From Bacillota bacterium (GTDB taxonomy: Bacteria > Bacillota > Sulfobacillia > JAJZYS01 > JAJYTV01), in contig JAJZAT010000006.1 in the NCBI GenBank assembly GCA_021799275.1, positions 1 through 64,000 of the forward strand: 64,000 nucleotides of DNA, given 5' to 3'. Below, piece by piece: positions 9,027 to 16,552 of this stretch. Numbering within the stretch: the stretch's first letter is position 1; every line of letters starts with the position of its first letter. The position numbers and the translations under genes are program-made. The notes below the pieces were generated by a model, which searched no databases, was not told the origin of the DNA, and saw only the letters and a list, made by a program, of their open reading frames with translations.

Positions 9027-9656
9027 ATGGAGGAGCCCGTGCGTCATTCGGCGTGGCGGCTGCTACGGCAATACTTCCTGACTGGCCTCGTGGCGCTGCT
9101 GCCGCTCGCTGTCACCCTTTATATAGGGTACAGAATCTTCACCATGTTCGACGCCCTGGGTCGCATGCTGGGCGTCACGATCCCTGGGTTCGGCCTCCTC
9201 GTCACGCTCGTCCTGATCACGCTCTTCGGACTGCTTGTGTCGAATTTCCTCGGCCAGCAGTTCGTGTCCCTCTATGAGTGGATCTTTGCGAGGGTGCCGG
9301 TGCTGCGCACCGTCTACGACGCGGTGAAGCAGCTCGTCAACACCTTCTCCGACCACAACAGCGGGACGTTCCAGAGCGTTGTGCTGGTCCCGTACGGCGG
9401 CGGCGGCGGCCGGTCGTTCGGATTCGTTACGCGCAACCCGACCGACGATGGCAAGGTTGCCGTGTTCGTGCCGTTTTCCCCGCCGACCGGGGGCCTTCTG
9501 GTGATCTATGCCCCCGAGGATGTCGAGCAGGTGGACTACTCTGTGGAGGAAGCCATGAAGATCGTCCTCTCTGGCGGCACCTTGCTGCCTGGGGGCAATG
9601 GCAACGGCACCGGCCAGCTGATCGAGCTCGAGAGCAAGGAGCGTGGGCTTGAGTGA
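9027..9656 (+). CDS. DUF502 family membrane protein
   Basis: A 209-aa protein with two strong N-terminal membrane helices (YFLTGLVALLPLAVTLYIGY and FGLLVTLVLITLFGLLVSNF). A soluble domain follows with the family block VPVLRTVYDAVKQLVNTF and later SFGFVTR and VFVPFSPPTGG. Function of the DUF502 family is not established. ATG 9027 is chosen because GGGAGGAA lies ten bases upstream and the frame before it covers the tRNA gene. It overlaps mrp by four bases, so translational coupling is likely. Confidence 0.88.
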   Translation: MEEPVRHSAWRLLRQYFLTGLVALLPLAVTLYIGYRIFTMFDALGRMLGVTIPGFGLLVTLVLITLFGLLVSNFLGQQFVSLYEWIFARVPVLRTVYDAVKQLVNTFSDHNSGTFQSVVLVPYGGGGGRSFGFVTRNPTDDGKVAVFVPFSPPTGGLLVIYAPEDVEQVDYSVEEAMKIVLSGGTLLPGGNGNGTGQLIELESKERGLE

Positions 9657-10714
9657 TCACGAGAGACCAGGTCATGGAGCGGCTCGCAACGGTGATGGAT
9701 CCGGAGATCCATAAGCCGATCACGGAACTCGGCATGGTCAGTTCGGTCGAGGTCGAGGGCACCAACGTGCGCTGCGTCATCAAGCTGACCGTCGCCGGGT
9801 GTCCCCTGAGCACGCGCATCGAGGATGACGTGCAGCGTGCGGTGAAGGCCATTCCCGGCGTCGGACAGGTGACGGTGCAGCTTGACGTGATGACGCCGCA
9901 GGAGCGCGAGGACCTCGCAAACCGGCTTCGGCCGCGCCACGTTTCGACCATCACCAGGAAGGATTCGACCGTCCGCGTCTTGATCTGCGGTTCAGGCAAG
10001 GGCGGCGTCGGCAAGTCGACCGTGACGGTGAACGTGGCCGCCGCCCTGCAGAGCATGGGAAAGGCGGTCGGGGTCCTTGACGCGGACGTTTACGGCTTCT
10101 CCGTCTCGCGCATGCTCGCGGCGCGGCAGCAACCCGTGGTGCTCGGCGATGGCGTAATCGTACCGATTGACGTGCATGACGTGCGCGTGATCTCGATGGG
10201 CATGCTGGTCGACGAGAACACCCCCGTGATGTGGCGGGGACCGATGCTGCACAAGCTCGTGGACCAGTTCCTGAACGAGGTTGCCTGGGGCGACCTCGAC
10301 TACCTCGTCATCGACGCGCCGCCGGGCACCGGCGACGTCGCCATTTCGCTTTCACAGGAGCTGCCGCGAGCCAAGGTGCTTCTGGTGACGACGCCGCAGG
10401 AGGCGGCTGCCCGCGTCGCCGGGCGCGTCGCCCAGATGGCGGGCAAGGTTGGCCAGGACGTCATCGGCATCGTCGAGAACATGGCGTACTTCCGTTGCCC
10501 GGATTGCGGGCAGGCCCACGAGATCTTCGGCAAGGGTGGAGCGCAGCGGCTCGCGCGCGAGCTGCACGTGCCGCTCGTCGGCCACGTGCCGATCGACCCA
10601 GCCCTGCCGAGCGGTGGCGACATTGGCGAGCCCATCGTCTGGAGCCAGCCAGACGCCGAGGCGGCGCAGGTGTTCCTGGCGGTTGCGAAGGCGGTGGACC
10701 AGTCCGCCTGGTAG
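9653..10714 (+). CDS. mrp: Iron-sulfur cluster carrier protein Mrp/ApbC
   Basis: A 353-aa P-loop ATPase of the Mrp/NBP35 family that binds and transfers [4Fe-4S] clusters. Residues 1-85 form a MIP18/DUF59 domain (VMDPEIHKPITELGMV, VAGCPLSTRI). The ATPase domain has the deviant Walker A GSGKGGVGKSTV, DADVYGFSVSRML, IDAPPGTGD, and the cluster-binding CPDC at about residue 282. Start GTG 9653 overlaps the preceding stop. Downstream is a perfect 14-bp terminator. It may supply clusters to the Rieske protein encoded next. Confidence 0.94.
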   Translation: MITRDQVMERLATVMDPEIHKPITELGMVSSVEVEGTNVRCVIKLTVAGCPLSTRIEDDVQRAVKAIPGVGQVTVQLDVMTPQEREDLANRLRPRHVSTITRKDSTVRVLICGSGKGGVGKSTVTVNVAAALQSMGKAVGVLDADVYGFSVSRMLAARQQPVVLGDGVIVPIDVHDVRVISMGMLVDENTPVMWRGPMLHKLVDQFLNEVAWGDLDYLVIDAPPGTGDVAISLSQELPRAKVLLVTTPQEAAARVAGRVAQMAGKVGQDVIGIVENMAYFRCPDCGQAHEIFGKGGAQRLARELHVPLVGHVPIDPALPSGGDIGEPIVWSQPDAEAAQVFLAVAKAVDQSAW

Positions 10715-10725
10715 TGGCAGTGGCA

Positions 10726-10757
10726 GACAAGGGCCGGGCGCAAGCCCGGCCCTTGTC
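10726..10757 (+). terminator. mrp terminator
   Basis: GACAAGGGCCGGGC-GCAA-GCCCGGCCCTTGTC is a perfect 14-bp stem with a GCAA tetraloop, 11 bp after the mrp stop, followed by GTTCTGGTT. Confidence 0.88.
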
Positions 10758-10893
10758 GTTCTGGTTCATGCGACCAAGCTTGGTTGGGCAGACTGCTGTA
10801 AAATGCATGCTAACCTTGGACCGCGGGGGACTCTGGGCAGGGACGGATGGACTACACCGGCCGGACCATCCGGACCAACTAGGGCCCGACGGT

Positions 10894-10922
10894 TTGACGC
10901 GTACTAGGCCACCAGATAGAAT
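10894..10922 (+). promoter_or_regulatory. Sigma-A promoter of the Rieske-cytochrome operon
   Basis: TTGACG (10894-10899), exactly 17 bp, then TAGAAT (10917-10922). It lies 56 bp before the Rieske start codon. Confidence 0.8.
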
Positions 10923-10944
10923 TGGTTGCGTATTTTGGCCTAGT
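10903..10944. promoter_or_regulatory. Inverted repeat overlapping respiratory operon promoter
   Basis: ACTAGGCCA (10903-10911) sits inside the promoter spacer and its perfect reverse complement TGGCCTAGT (10936-10944) lies just past the expected transcription start, separated by 24 bp. The geometry suits a dimeric regulator bridging the promoter. The regulator is unknown. Confidence 0.5.
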
Positions 10945-10977
10945 CCTCATGGATCGCTAATTGGGGGGAACCGAGGC

Positions 10978-11499
10978 ATGCGATGCCGGATCTGCGGGCA
11001 CGAGACAGGCAACGACACAGATCTCTGCCAAGATTGCGTCGAACGCGCCTCCGATCACAAGGAGTTGAGCCGCCGGCGCTTCCTCGGTTGGGGCGCGGTC
11101 ACGGTGGGAGGGCTCGTGGGGATCGGCTACCTGGGCGCGGCCCTGCGCCTGCTGTATCCGTCTTCCAGCGGTTCTGCCAAGCTGCAGGACATTGGGCCCG
11201 TCAGCAATTTTCCGGTCGGGAACTATGTTTTGACCTCATACACCGGCGACGGCTATGACGATGGCGTCTATGTGATGAATCAGGGTGGCGGCAAGTTCAT
11301 CGCCCTCGACTTCCACTGCACCCATCTGCAGTGCCCCGTCCAGTGGTTCCAGTCTCTCGAGAAGTTCATGTGCCCCTGCCATGGCTCGCAGTACAACAAA
11401 CTTGGTGAGCACATCGCCGGGCCTGCCCCGCGCGGCCTTTTCCATCATGAGATCGCGGTCCAGAACGGTCACGTGATGCTTGGAGGTCAGATCTCGTGA
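10978..11499 (+). CDS. Rieske [2Fe-2S] protein with N-terminal zinc ribbon
   Basis: A 173-aa iron-sulfur subunit of a cytochrome bc/b6f-type quinol oxidase. Residues 3-20 hold two CxxC pairs (CRIC, CQDC) resembling a zinc ribbon, unusual in front of a Rieske protein. A twin-arginine-like RRRFLGWG then leads into one membrane helix (about 40-60). The Rieske domain follows with CTHLQC and CPCHGS, carrying the two Cys and two His that bind the cluster. The usual Gly before the second Cys of the first motif is Gln. ATG 10978 has GGGGGGAA upstream. It overlaps the cytochrome b gene by four bases. Confidence 0.92.
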   Translation: MRCRICGHETGNDTDLCQDCVERASDHKELSRRRFLGWGAVTVGGLVGIGYLGAALRLLYPSSSGSAKLQDIGPVSNFPVGNYVLTSYTGDGYDDGVYVMNQGGGKFIALDFHCTHLQCPVQWFQSLEKFMCPCHGSQYNKLGEHIAGPAPRGLFHHEIAVQNGHVMLGGQIS

Positions 11500-12896
11500 G
11501 TGCGGAGAAGAAGCCCCGGCAGACGGTCCTGGACTGGCTCGACGAGCGCGTAGGCGTCAAGCCGCAGCTCAACGAACTGCTCTATCACCGCGTTCCCCGC
11601 TCGGTGAATCCGCTCGACTTCCTCGGGCTGGCCACGCTTTTCGTATTCATTAACCAGGCTGTCACTGGAACGCTCCTGGCCATGTTCTACCAGGCCTCGT
11701 CGAAGACGGCCTACCAGAGCATCCAGTACATCATGACGAAGGTGCCGCTCGGTTGGGTTATCCGCGACCTGCACTACTGGGGCGCAAACGCCATGGTCGT
11801 GCTGGTGGCGGCGCACATGCTGCGTGGGTTCTACGTAGGCGCATACAAGAAGCCGCGCGAGATCACCTGGATCACCGGAGTGGTCCTGCTCTTCATCACG
11901 ATCCTCTTCGCGTTCACGGGTTACCTGCTCCCCTGGGACCAGCAGTCCTATTGGGCGACGATGGTCGGCACGTGGATGCCCTTCTACACACCGTTCGTCG
12001 GCATCTACATCGCCTATCTGGCCCGTGGCGGCGCCTACATTTCCGGACTGACGCTGACACGCTTCTACGCGGTGCACATGCTGGTGCTGCCGGCGCTGCT
12101 GCTCATCTTCTTCGGCATCCACTTCGCGATGGTGCTGAAGAACCAGATGCTCATTGTGGAAGAGGCCGAGGCCAAGCCGAAGGGCACTAAGGGTCTCGTC
12201 ACCTTCTATCCCTACACGGTGTTCCAGATGACGATGCTGGTCGTCGTCGTCGCGGCGATCCTCCTGTTCCTTGCGCTCTCGTTCCACGCACCGCTCCTGG
12301 CGCCCGCCGACCCGCTCAACAAGGCGCACTACACGCCTGTACCGCTCTGGTTCTTCTACTCGATCTACCAGCTGCTCAAATACATTCCGCCCGCGCTTGA
12401 CCCGCTCGGGATCATCGGACTGCCGCTCGTCGCGGTGATCGTACTGGTCGGGCTGCCGTTCTTCGACAAGAACCCCCGACGCGAGCCGCGTCGACGCCCC
12501 TTTGCGATGAGCGCCGCCGGCGTAATCGTCGTGGCGGTTCTCGGTCTGACCTACCTGGGCGCCGAACAGCAGGGCGTCAGCACCTCCGGCGGCGGTACGA
12601 CCGCCACGACCGTGGTCGCCAAGCCGACGTTCGCCGCCGACATCGAGCCGATCTTCCAGCAGCATTGCGCCGTCTGCCACGGACCGACCACGAAATCCGG
12701 TGGTTTGGACTTGACGTCGTACGCCAGCATTGCAAGCATGAAGGTGGCGACGCCGACGAACTACAAGCAGGCATTGCTGTGGCAGAAGATCGAGGGCGTA
12801 GCCCAGCCGCAGATGCCGCTCGGCGGACCGTACCTGTCGAAGTCGACAATCCAGACGATCGCCAACTGGATTGCGGAAGGGGCTCCTGACAACTGA
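11496..12896 (+). CDS. Cytochrome b (b6 plus subunit IV) fused to a cytochrome c domain
   Basis: A 466-aa quinol-oxidising subunit in the cytoplasmic membrane. Residues 1-220 are cytochrome b6-like with heme ligands H93/H107 and H194/H209. The 14-residue gap in the second pair is the b6 pattern. Residues of about 225-350 match subunit IV helices. A final helix near 345-365 tethers a periplasmic c-type domain whose single heme site is CAVCH at about 389, with a later Met-containing PQMPLGG as likely axial ligand. The quinol-site PEWY motif is replaced by PLWF. Start GTG 11496 is coupled to the Rieske stop, and CsoR is coupled downstream. Confidence 0.92.
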   Translation: MSAEKKPRQTVLDWLDERVGVKPQLNELLYHRVPRSVNPLDFLGLATLFVFINQAVTGTLLAMFYQASSKTAYQSIQYIMTKVPLGWVIRDLHYWGANAMVVLVAAHMLRGFYVGAYKKPREITWITGVVLLFITILFAFTGYLLPWDQQSYWATMVGTWMPFYTPFVGIYIAYLARGGAYISGLTLTRFYAVHMLVLPALLLIFFGIHFAMVLKNQMLIVEEAEAKPKGTKGLVTFYPYTVFQMTMLVVVVAAILLFLALSFHAPLLAPADPLNKAHYTPVPLWFFYSIYQLLKYIPPALDPLGIIGLPLVAVIVLVGLPFFDKNPRREPRRRPFAMSAAGVIVVAVLGLTYLGAEQQGVSTSGGGTTATTVVAKPTFAADIEPIFQQHCAVCHGPTTKSGGLDLTSYASIASMKVATPTNYKQALLWQKIEGVAQPQMPLGGPYLSKSTIQTIANWIAEGAPDN

Positions 12897-13225
12897 TGCA
12901 CCCTGCGCCGGACGATCCTGAAGAGCACTCCTGCCATGAGGGGCACGTCCACAGCGGTGTCGAACGTCGTGACAAACTGGATCTCCAGCAGCGTCTGAAC
13001 CGGATCGAGGGTCAGGTGCGCGGTATCCGCCGCATGATCGACGAGGACCGATACTGCCCTGAAGTGCTGACGCAGATCGCGGCCGTGCGAGCCGCGCTGG
13101 ACCGGGTCGGTCTGATGCTGCTCGAGGACCATACCCGCGGTTGCATCGTCGACGCGGTGCGCGAAGGCCACCCGGACGAGGCCATGACGGAGCTCATGGG
13201 GGTCCTGCGCAAGTTCCTGCCGTGA
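12896..13225 (+). CDS. csoR: CsoR-family copper-sensing repressor
   Basis: A 109-aa all-helical DUF156/CsoR repressor. The family pattern is complete: LNRIEGQVRGIRRMI, the first Cys in YCPEVLTQI, and the His-Cys pair in EDHTRGCIVDAV. That Cys-His-Cys set is the Cu(I) site of CsoR and distinguishes it from RcnR or FrmR. An extra N-terminal tail rich in His (HSCHEGHVHSG) may bind metal. It overlaps the cytochrome stop by one base. No copper exporter is adjacent, so its targets may lie elsewhere, or it may tune this cytochrome operon. A long palindrome follows the stop. Confidence 0.88.
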   Translation: MHPAPDDPEEHSCHEGHVHSGVERRDKLDLQQRLNRIEGQVRGIRRMIDEDRYCPEVLTQIAAVRAALDRVGLMLLEDHTRGCIVDAVREGHPDEAMTELMGVLRKFLP

Positions 13226-13231
13226 GTGATC

Positions 13232-13259
13232 GGGCCTGCGCCGCATGCGGCGCAGGCCC
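13232..13259 (+). terminator. Terminator-like palindrome after csoR
   Basis: GGGCCTGCGCCGCA and TGCGGCGCAGGCCC form one uninterrupted 28-bp palindrome. Without a U-tract it may act as a partial terminator or mRNA 3' stabiliser before ccmE. Confidence 0.6.
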
Positions 13260-13300
13260 TTGGGAATCCTAGGACGCACGCGAAGAAGGGGGAGGAGTCG

Positions 13301-13729
13301 ATGCGGCGCAAGACGCGCCTTTGGATCGCAGCCGGAGTCGTCGTCGCAGCGTTGGCCTTCCTCATGGTCAACGGACTCCGACACTTTACGGAGTATTACC
13401 TCACCGTGCCCCAGCTGGCGGCCCAGCGTGCCGTGCTGGGGTCGTCCGAGGTGCGCGTGGCGGGAACGGTCATGGGCAAGACGGTTGTCTACGACCCGCG
13501 ACGCAACTACCTAAGCTTCCTTATGAAAGGCGGCGGCCACACCGTGCGGGTCGTGTACCGGGGGGTCGAGCCAGATACCTTCGGCTCGCCCGACGTGCAG
13601 GCGATCGCGGACGGCCGCCTGCAGTCCGACGGCACCTTCCTCGCGCAGAACCTGCTGATGAAGTGCCCGTCGCACTACCAGCCCGCAACGCCCGTGCAGG
13701 CGGGCGCCAAGCATGCCAAGCAGGGTTAG
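13301..13729 (+). CDS. ccmE: Cytochrome c maturation heme chaperone CcmE (Cys type)
   Basis: A 142-aa protein with one N-terminal membrane anchor (LWIAAGVVVAALAFLMV) and an OB-fold domain outside the membrane. It accepts heme from CcmABCD and hands it to the heme lyase. In the well-studied proteins heme binds covalently to His of an HxxxY motif. Here the site reads KCPSHY, so Cys replaces that His (CxxxY), as known for archaeal and some Gram-positive versions. The start is ATG 13301 after GGGGGAGGAG; the track start lies in the palindrome. It overlaps the next gene. Confidence 0.92.
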   Translation: MRRKTRLWIAAGVVVAALAFLMVNGLRHFTEYYLTVPQLAAQRAVLGSSEVRVAGTVMGKTVVYDPRRNYLSFLMKGGGHTVRVVYRGVEPDTFGSPDVQAIADGRLQSDGTFLAQNLLMKCPSHYQPATPVQAGAKHAKQG

Positions 13730-14330
13730 GCTAGGACTGGCGGCGGCTGGTCTCGGGATCGTGCTCTGCGCCGCGCTTCCGGCGTCCGCAGCAACGACTC
13801 CGTCGGAGCCGTTTGCCATGGCCGTACTGGACCGCGCCGGCGCTACCGCCATCTCGGTCACCGAAACGGTTTCGCAGCCGGGCCACGGTCAATTTTCGGT
13901 CTGGCCGGGCGCATACGACGTGAGCGTGCCGGCCGGCCTTGCGGCGCTGGTGCAAGGGCGCTTCACGGTACCCGCGGGCGTCGGGTCGGCGCAGGTCAAG
14001 TTCCTCGTGCGCATGCCGAAAAGCGGCCTTACCGTGCACTGGCCCTTCCCGAACCGTGTGGGCGTGCTCTGGATCCTTGTCGGCAAGGGACTCAGCCTGC
14101 CCGTAATCCTCAACCAGAGGTTCTCCCCAGCGCCGTCGACCGTCTGGGACGGCAACGACTACGCCGTATACAGCGCCAAGAATGTCGGCAACGACCTCAC
14201 ACTGAACCTCCAGTACCAGCAGCCGGCCGAGAGCCCCTGGCAGCGGGTGCTGCCCTGGCTCTGGCTGGTTCCGGTCGCCCTGGTGGCGTATCTCGTTCTG
14301 CGGCGACTGCGCTGGCGCACCCATGCTTGA
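13713..14330 (+). CDS. Membrane-anchored exported protein in the ccm operon
   Basis: A 205-aa protein that I do not recognise. It starts with a Sec-type signal (VRLGLAAAGLGIVLCAALPASA) and continues with about 140 residues of beta-rich, low-charge sequence. It ends with one membrane helix (LPWLWLVPVALVAYLVL) and a basic tail, so the bulk should lie outside the membrane. It overlaps ccmE by 17 bp and ccmA by 8 bp, so it is surely co-translated with the Ccm proteins. CcmH, CcmG and CcmF homologues are absent here. A role in presenting apocytochrome or supporting heme transfer is a guess from position only. Confidence 0.8.
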   Translation: MPSRVRLGLAAAGLGIVLCAALPASAATTPSEPFAMAVLDRAGATAISVTETVSQPGHGQFSVWPGAYDVSVPAGLAALVQGRFTVPAGVGSAQVKFLVRMPKSGLTVHWPFPNRVGVLWILVGKGLSLPVILNQRFSPAPSTVWDGNDYAVYSAKNVGNDLTLNLQYQQPAESPWQRVLPWLWLVPVALVAYLVLRRLRWRTHA

Positions 14331-15033
14331 AGCTCGAGACCTCCGACTGCAGCTCGGCGATCGTCGCGTGCTGCGCGGGGTGTCTTTTGCTTTAATGCCG
14401 GGACACTGCCTGGCCCTCTTCGGTGCCAACGGCGCCGGGAAAACCTCGCTGCTGAGCCTCGTCGCCCTGCAGCGCGTGCCGTCGGCGGGCAGCCTTAGGC
14501 TGTTTGGAGGAGAGGCGGCGGTGGACGACCTTGCTCTGCGGCGGCGCCTGGGCTACCTTGGGCACGAACCCGGTGTATTCCTGGGCCTCACAGGGTACGA
14601 GAACCTTCTGCTGTACGCGCGCCTCTATGGGCTGACGGACGCCAAGGAGCGCGCGCTCGGGGAGCTGCGCAGAGTGGGGCTCGCACCATTCCGGCATACC
14701 CTTGTCCGCAGCTACTCCGCCGGGATGCGCCAGCGGCTCGGGCTCGCCAGGACGCTGATGCATCGCCCGGAACTGCTGCTGCTCGATGAGCCGCATCAGA
14801 GTCTCGACCGCCGCGGCCAGGATCTCCTGGACCGCCTTGTGGCGGAGCATTGCGGTGCCGGCGGAGCGGCGCTGCTGGCCACCCACGAGACGGAGCGGGC
14901 GCTCGGCCTGGCCACCGACGTCATGGTGCTCAGCCGGGGAAGGATCGTGTATCTGGCGACGGCAGCCGAGACGACGCGCGCCACGTTCGAGAAGGTCCTC
15001 TCAGAAGCGCTCGGAGGCGGAGAACTTTGCTGA
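14323..15033 (+). CDS. ccmA: Heme exporter ATPase CcmA
   Basis: A 236-aa ABC ATPase with Walker A GANGAGKTS, signature YSAGMRQRLGLARTLMHRP and Walker B LLLLDEP. It powers the CcmABCD complex that releases heme-loaded CcmE. The short form without a C-terminal extension matches CcmA. The signature serine-glycine core is SAGMRQR instead of SGGQ, common for CcmA. The start ATG 14323 overlaps the previous gene by eight bases and ccmB starts inside its last codons. Confidence 0.92.
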   Translation: MLEARDLRLQLGDRRVLRGVSFALMPGHCLALFGANGAGKTSLLSLVALQRVPSAGSLRLFGGEAAVDDLALRRRLGYLGHEPGVFLGLTGYENLLLYARLYGLTDAKERALGELRRVGLAPFRHTLVRSYSAGMRQRLGLARTLMHRPELLLLDEPHQSLDRRGQDLLDRLVAEHCGAGGAALLATHETERALGLATDVMVLSRGRIVYLATAAETTRATFEKVLSEALGGGELC

Positions 15034-15689
15034 AGGCGGCCGTCTGGCTGTTCTGGAAGGACCTCAGCCTTGAACTGCGCGGACGGGAGCTTCTGTTGCC
15101 GGCCGCAGTGTTCGGCCTGATCATCGCGATGCTCTACGGCTTCGCCTTCGACGGCGGCCAGCAGGTGCTGCGCCCGATGTTCCCAGGGCTGCTCTGGCTC
15201 GGTATCTTCTTTTCGAGTTTCCTGGCGGTGGGGCGGGCTTTCGGCGTGGAGGCGGAGGCTGGGCAGCAGCTCTTGATGGCCCCGATCGATCGCGGTGCCA
15301 TCTTCCTTGCGAAGCTAGCGCTCAACATCCTCCTGACGCTCGTCCTGACGGCCGTGCTCACCCCGGCCTTCGCGCTGCTGCTGGGTGCCCCGCTGCCCCA
15401 CGCGACCTTGCTCTTTCTCTGGACCCTCATGCTCGGGGTGGTCGGCTTCGCCGCTGCAGGCAGCGCGATGGGCGCCCTGACGGCGCAGACCCGCCTGCGG
15501 GAGCTTCTTCTGCCGGCCGTCCTGTTGCCGTTCACGTCGCCCCTGCTGCTCGCTGCGGTGAGCGCGACGTCGGCGCTCTACGGCAAGAGCCCGGCGCAGC
15601 TCGGCAGCTGGCTCTGGCTGATGGCGGTGTTCGACGGCATCTTCATCCTGGTGCCGCTGCTGCTGTTCGAGTATCTGACGGAGGTGTAG
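15027..15689 (+). CDS. ccmB: Heme exporter membrane protein CcmB
   Basis: A 220-aa, six-helix membrane subunit of the CcmABC transporter. It opens with AAVWLFWKDLSLELRGRELLLP and holds LMAPIDRGAIFLAKLALN, both typical of CcmB. The start is TTG 15027, nine bases after GGAGG, overlapping the ccmA stop by seven bases. The track gives a longer ORF that runs inside ccmA in another frame. ccmC follows after 3 bp. Confidence 0.92.
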   Translation: MLKAAVWLFWKDLSLELRGRELLLPAAVFGLIIAMLYGFAFDGGQQVLRPMFPGLLWLGIFFSSFLAVGRAFGVEAEAGQQLLMAPIDRGAIFLAKLALNILLTLVLTAVLTPAFALLLGAPLPHATLLFLWTLMLGVVGFAAAGSAMGALTAQTRLRELLLPAVLLPFTSPLLLAAVSATSALYGKSPAQLGSWLWLMAVFDGIFILVPLLLFEYLTEV

Positions 15690-15692
15690 GAC

Positions 15693-16370
15693 TTGCGTTA
15701 CCTGCGCTGGCTCGCACTGCCGCTGTGGGTGGTGGGGCTGTACCTGGCGCTGATCTGGGTTCCCGATGTCCGCGCCCTGGGGGTTTCCTACCGCATCTTC
15801 TACATCCACCTGGGCATGGCCTGGACCGCCCTCCTGGCGATGACGGCCAACTTCGTCCTGTCCCTGCTGGTGCTCGTGCGCCGCAAGGGCAGGGAGGAGA
15901 CCGACCGCTTCGCCCAGGCTTCGGCAGAGGCGGGCATTCTCATGACGACCGCAACGCTGGCGTCGGGCATGCTGTGGGCCCGTGTCGCCTGGGGCGCGTA
16001 CTGGACCTGGGACCCGCGGCTGACGACCACGGCGATCATGTGGTTTCTGTACATCGGCTATCTCCTGCTGCGCCAGGCCATGGACGACGACGCGAAGCGC
16101 CGCGTCTATAGCGCCGTCTATGCGCTCATCATCTTCGTGGACGTGCCGATCGTCTACCTGAGCGTCCGCTGGTGGCGGAGCATCCATCCGGTCGTCTTCA
16201 CGGAATCCGGCATGAACATCACGCCTCAGATGTTCATCGCCGTGATCGTGTTCTTCTTCGCGACCCTTGTGCTCGCTCTCGATCTCATCTACCTGCGTGC
16301 CTTCCAGGAGAAGGTGCACCAGGAACTGCAACAGCGCAGGGCCCGGCGGCTAGGACGTCTCGGCTACTGA
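15693..16370 (+). CDS. ccmC: Heme handling protein CcmC
   Basis: A 225-aa six-helix protein that binds heme at the outer face of the membrane and presents it to CcmE. The tryptophan-rich loop WGAYWTWDPRLTT (about 106-118) and the external His in FYIHLGMAW are the defining features; a second His lies in RSIHPVVF. Start TTG 15693 follows GGAGG by seven bases. It belongs to the ccmE-X-A-B-C-D operon. Confidence 0.95.
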   Translation: MRYLRWLALPLWVVGLYLALIWVPDVRALGVSYRIFYIHLGMAWTALLAMTANFVLSLLVLVRRKGREETDRFAQASAEAGILMTTATLASGMLWARVAWGAYWTWDPRLTTTAIMWFLYIGYLLLRQAMDDDAKRRVYSAVYALIIFVDVPIVYLSVRWWRSIHPVVFTESGMNITPQMFIAVIVFFFATLVLALDLIYLRAFQEKVHQELQQRRARRLGRLGY

Positions 16371-16386
16371 ACGGGGGGACTTTCGG

Positions 16387-16548
16387 GTGGCGGTGGAGAA
16401 GCAGTTTCTCGAGTTCGTCTTCTTTGCATACTCGGCGGTGTTCATCCTGATCTTCCTGTTCGTGACCAACGTCTGGCGACGGACGCGGAGCCTCCAGCAA
16501 CAATTGGACGCCATGCGGGAAGACGAGGACGCAGAAGGGGAGTCCTGA
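16387..16548 (+). CDS. ccmD: Heme exporter protein CcmD
   Basis: A 53-aa ORF too short for the supplied track. It starts at GTG 16387. A single membrane helix (FLEFVFFAYSAVFILIFLF) is followed by a basic then acidic tail with a coiled-coil tendency, the usual CcmD layout. CcmD stabilises CcmABC and helps release CcmE. It lies 16 bp after ccmC and 4 bp before the DUF881 gene. The ribosome binding site GGGGGGAC is good. Confidence 0.85.
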   Translation: MAVEKQFLEFVFFAYSAVFILIFLFVTNVWRRTRSLQQQLDAMREDEDAEGES

Positions 16549-16552
16549 AGGC

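Noticed and set aside
10231-10977. 422-aa Rieske ORF with 249 extra N-terminal codons
   Set aside because: The extra part is antisense-like Arg/Ala-rich shadow of mrp and crosses the mrp terminator and the operon promoter.
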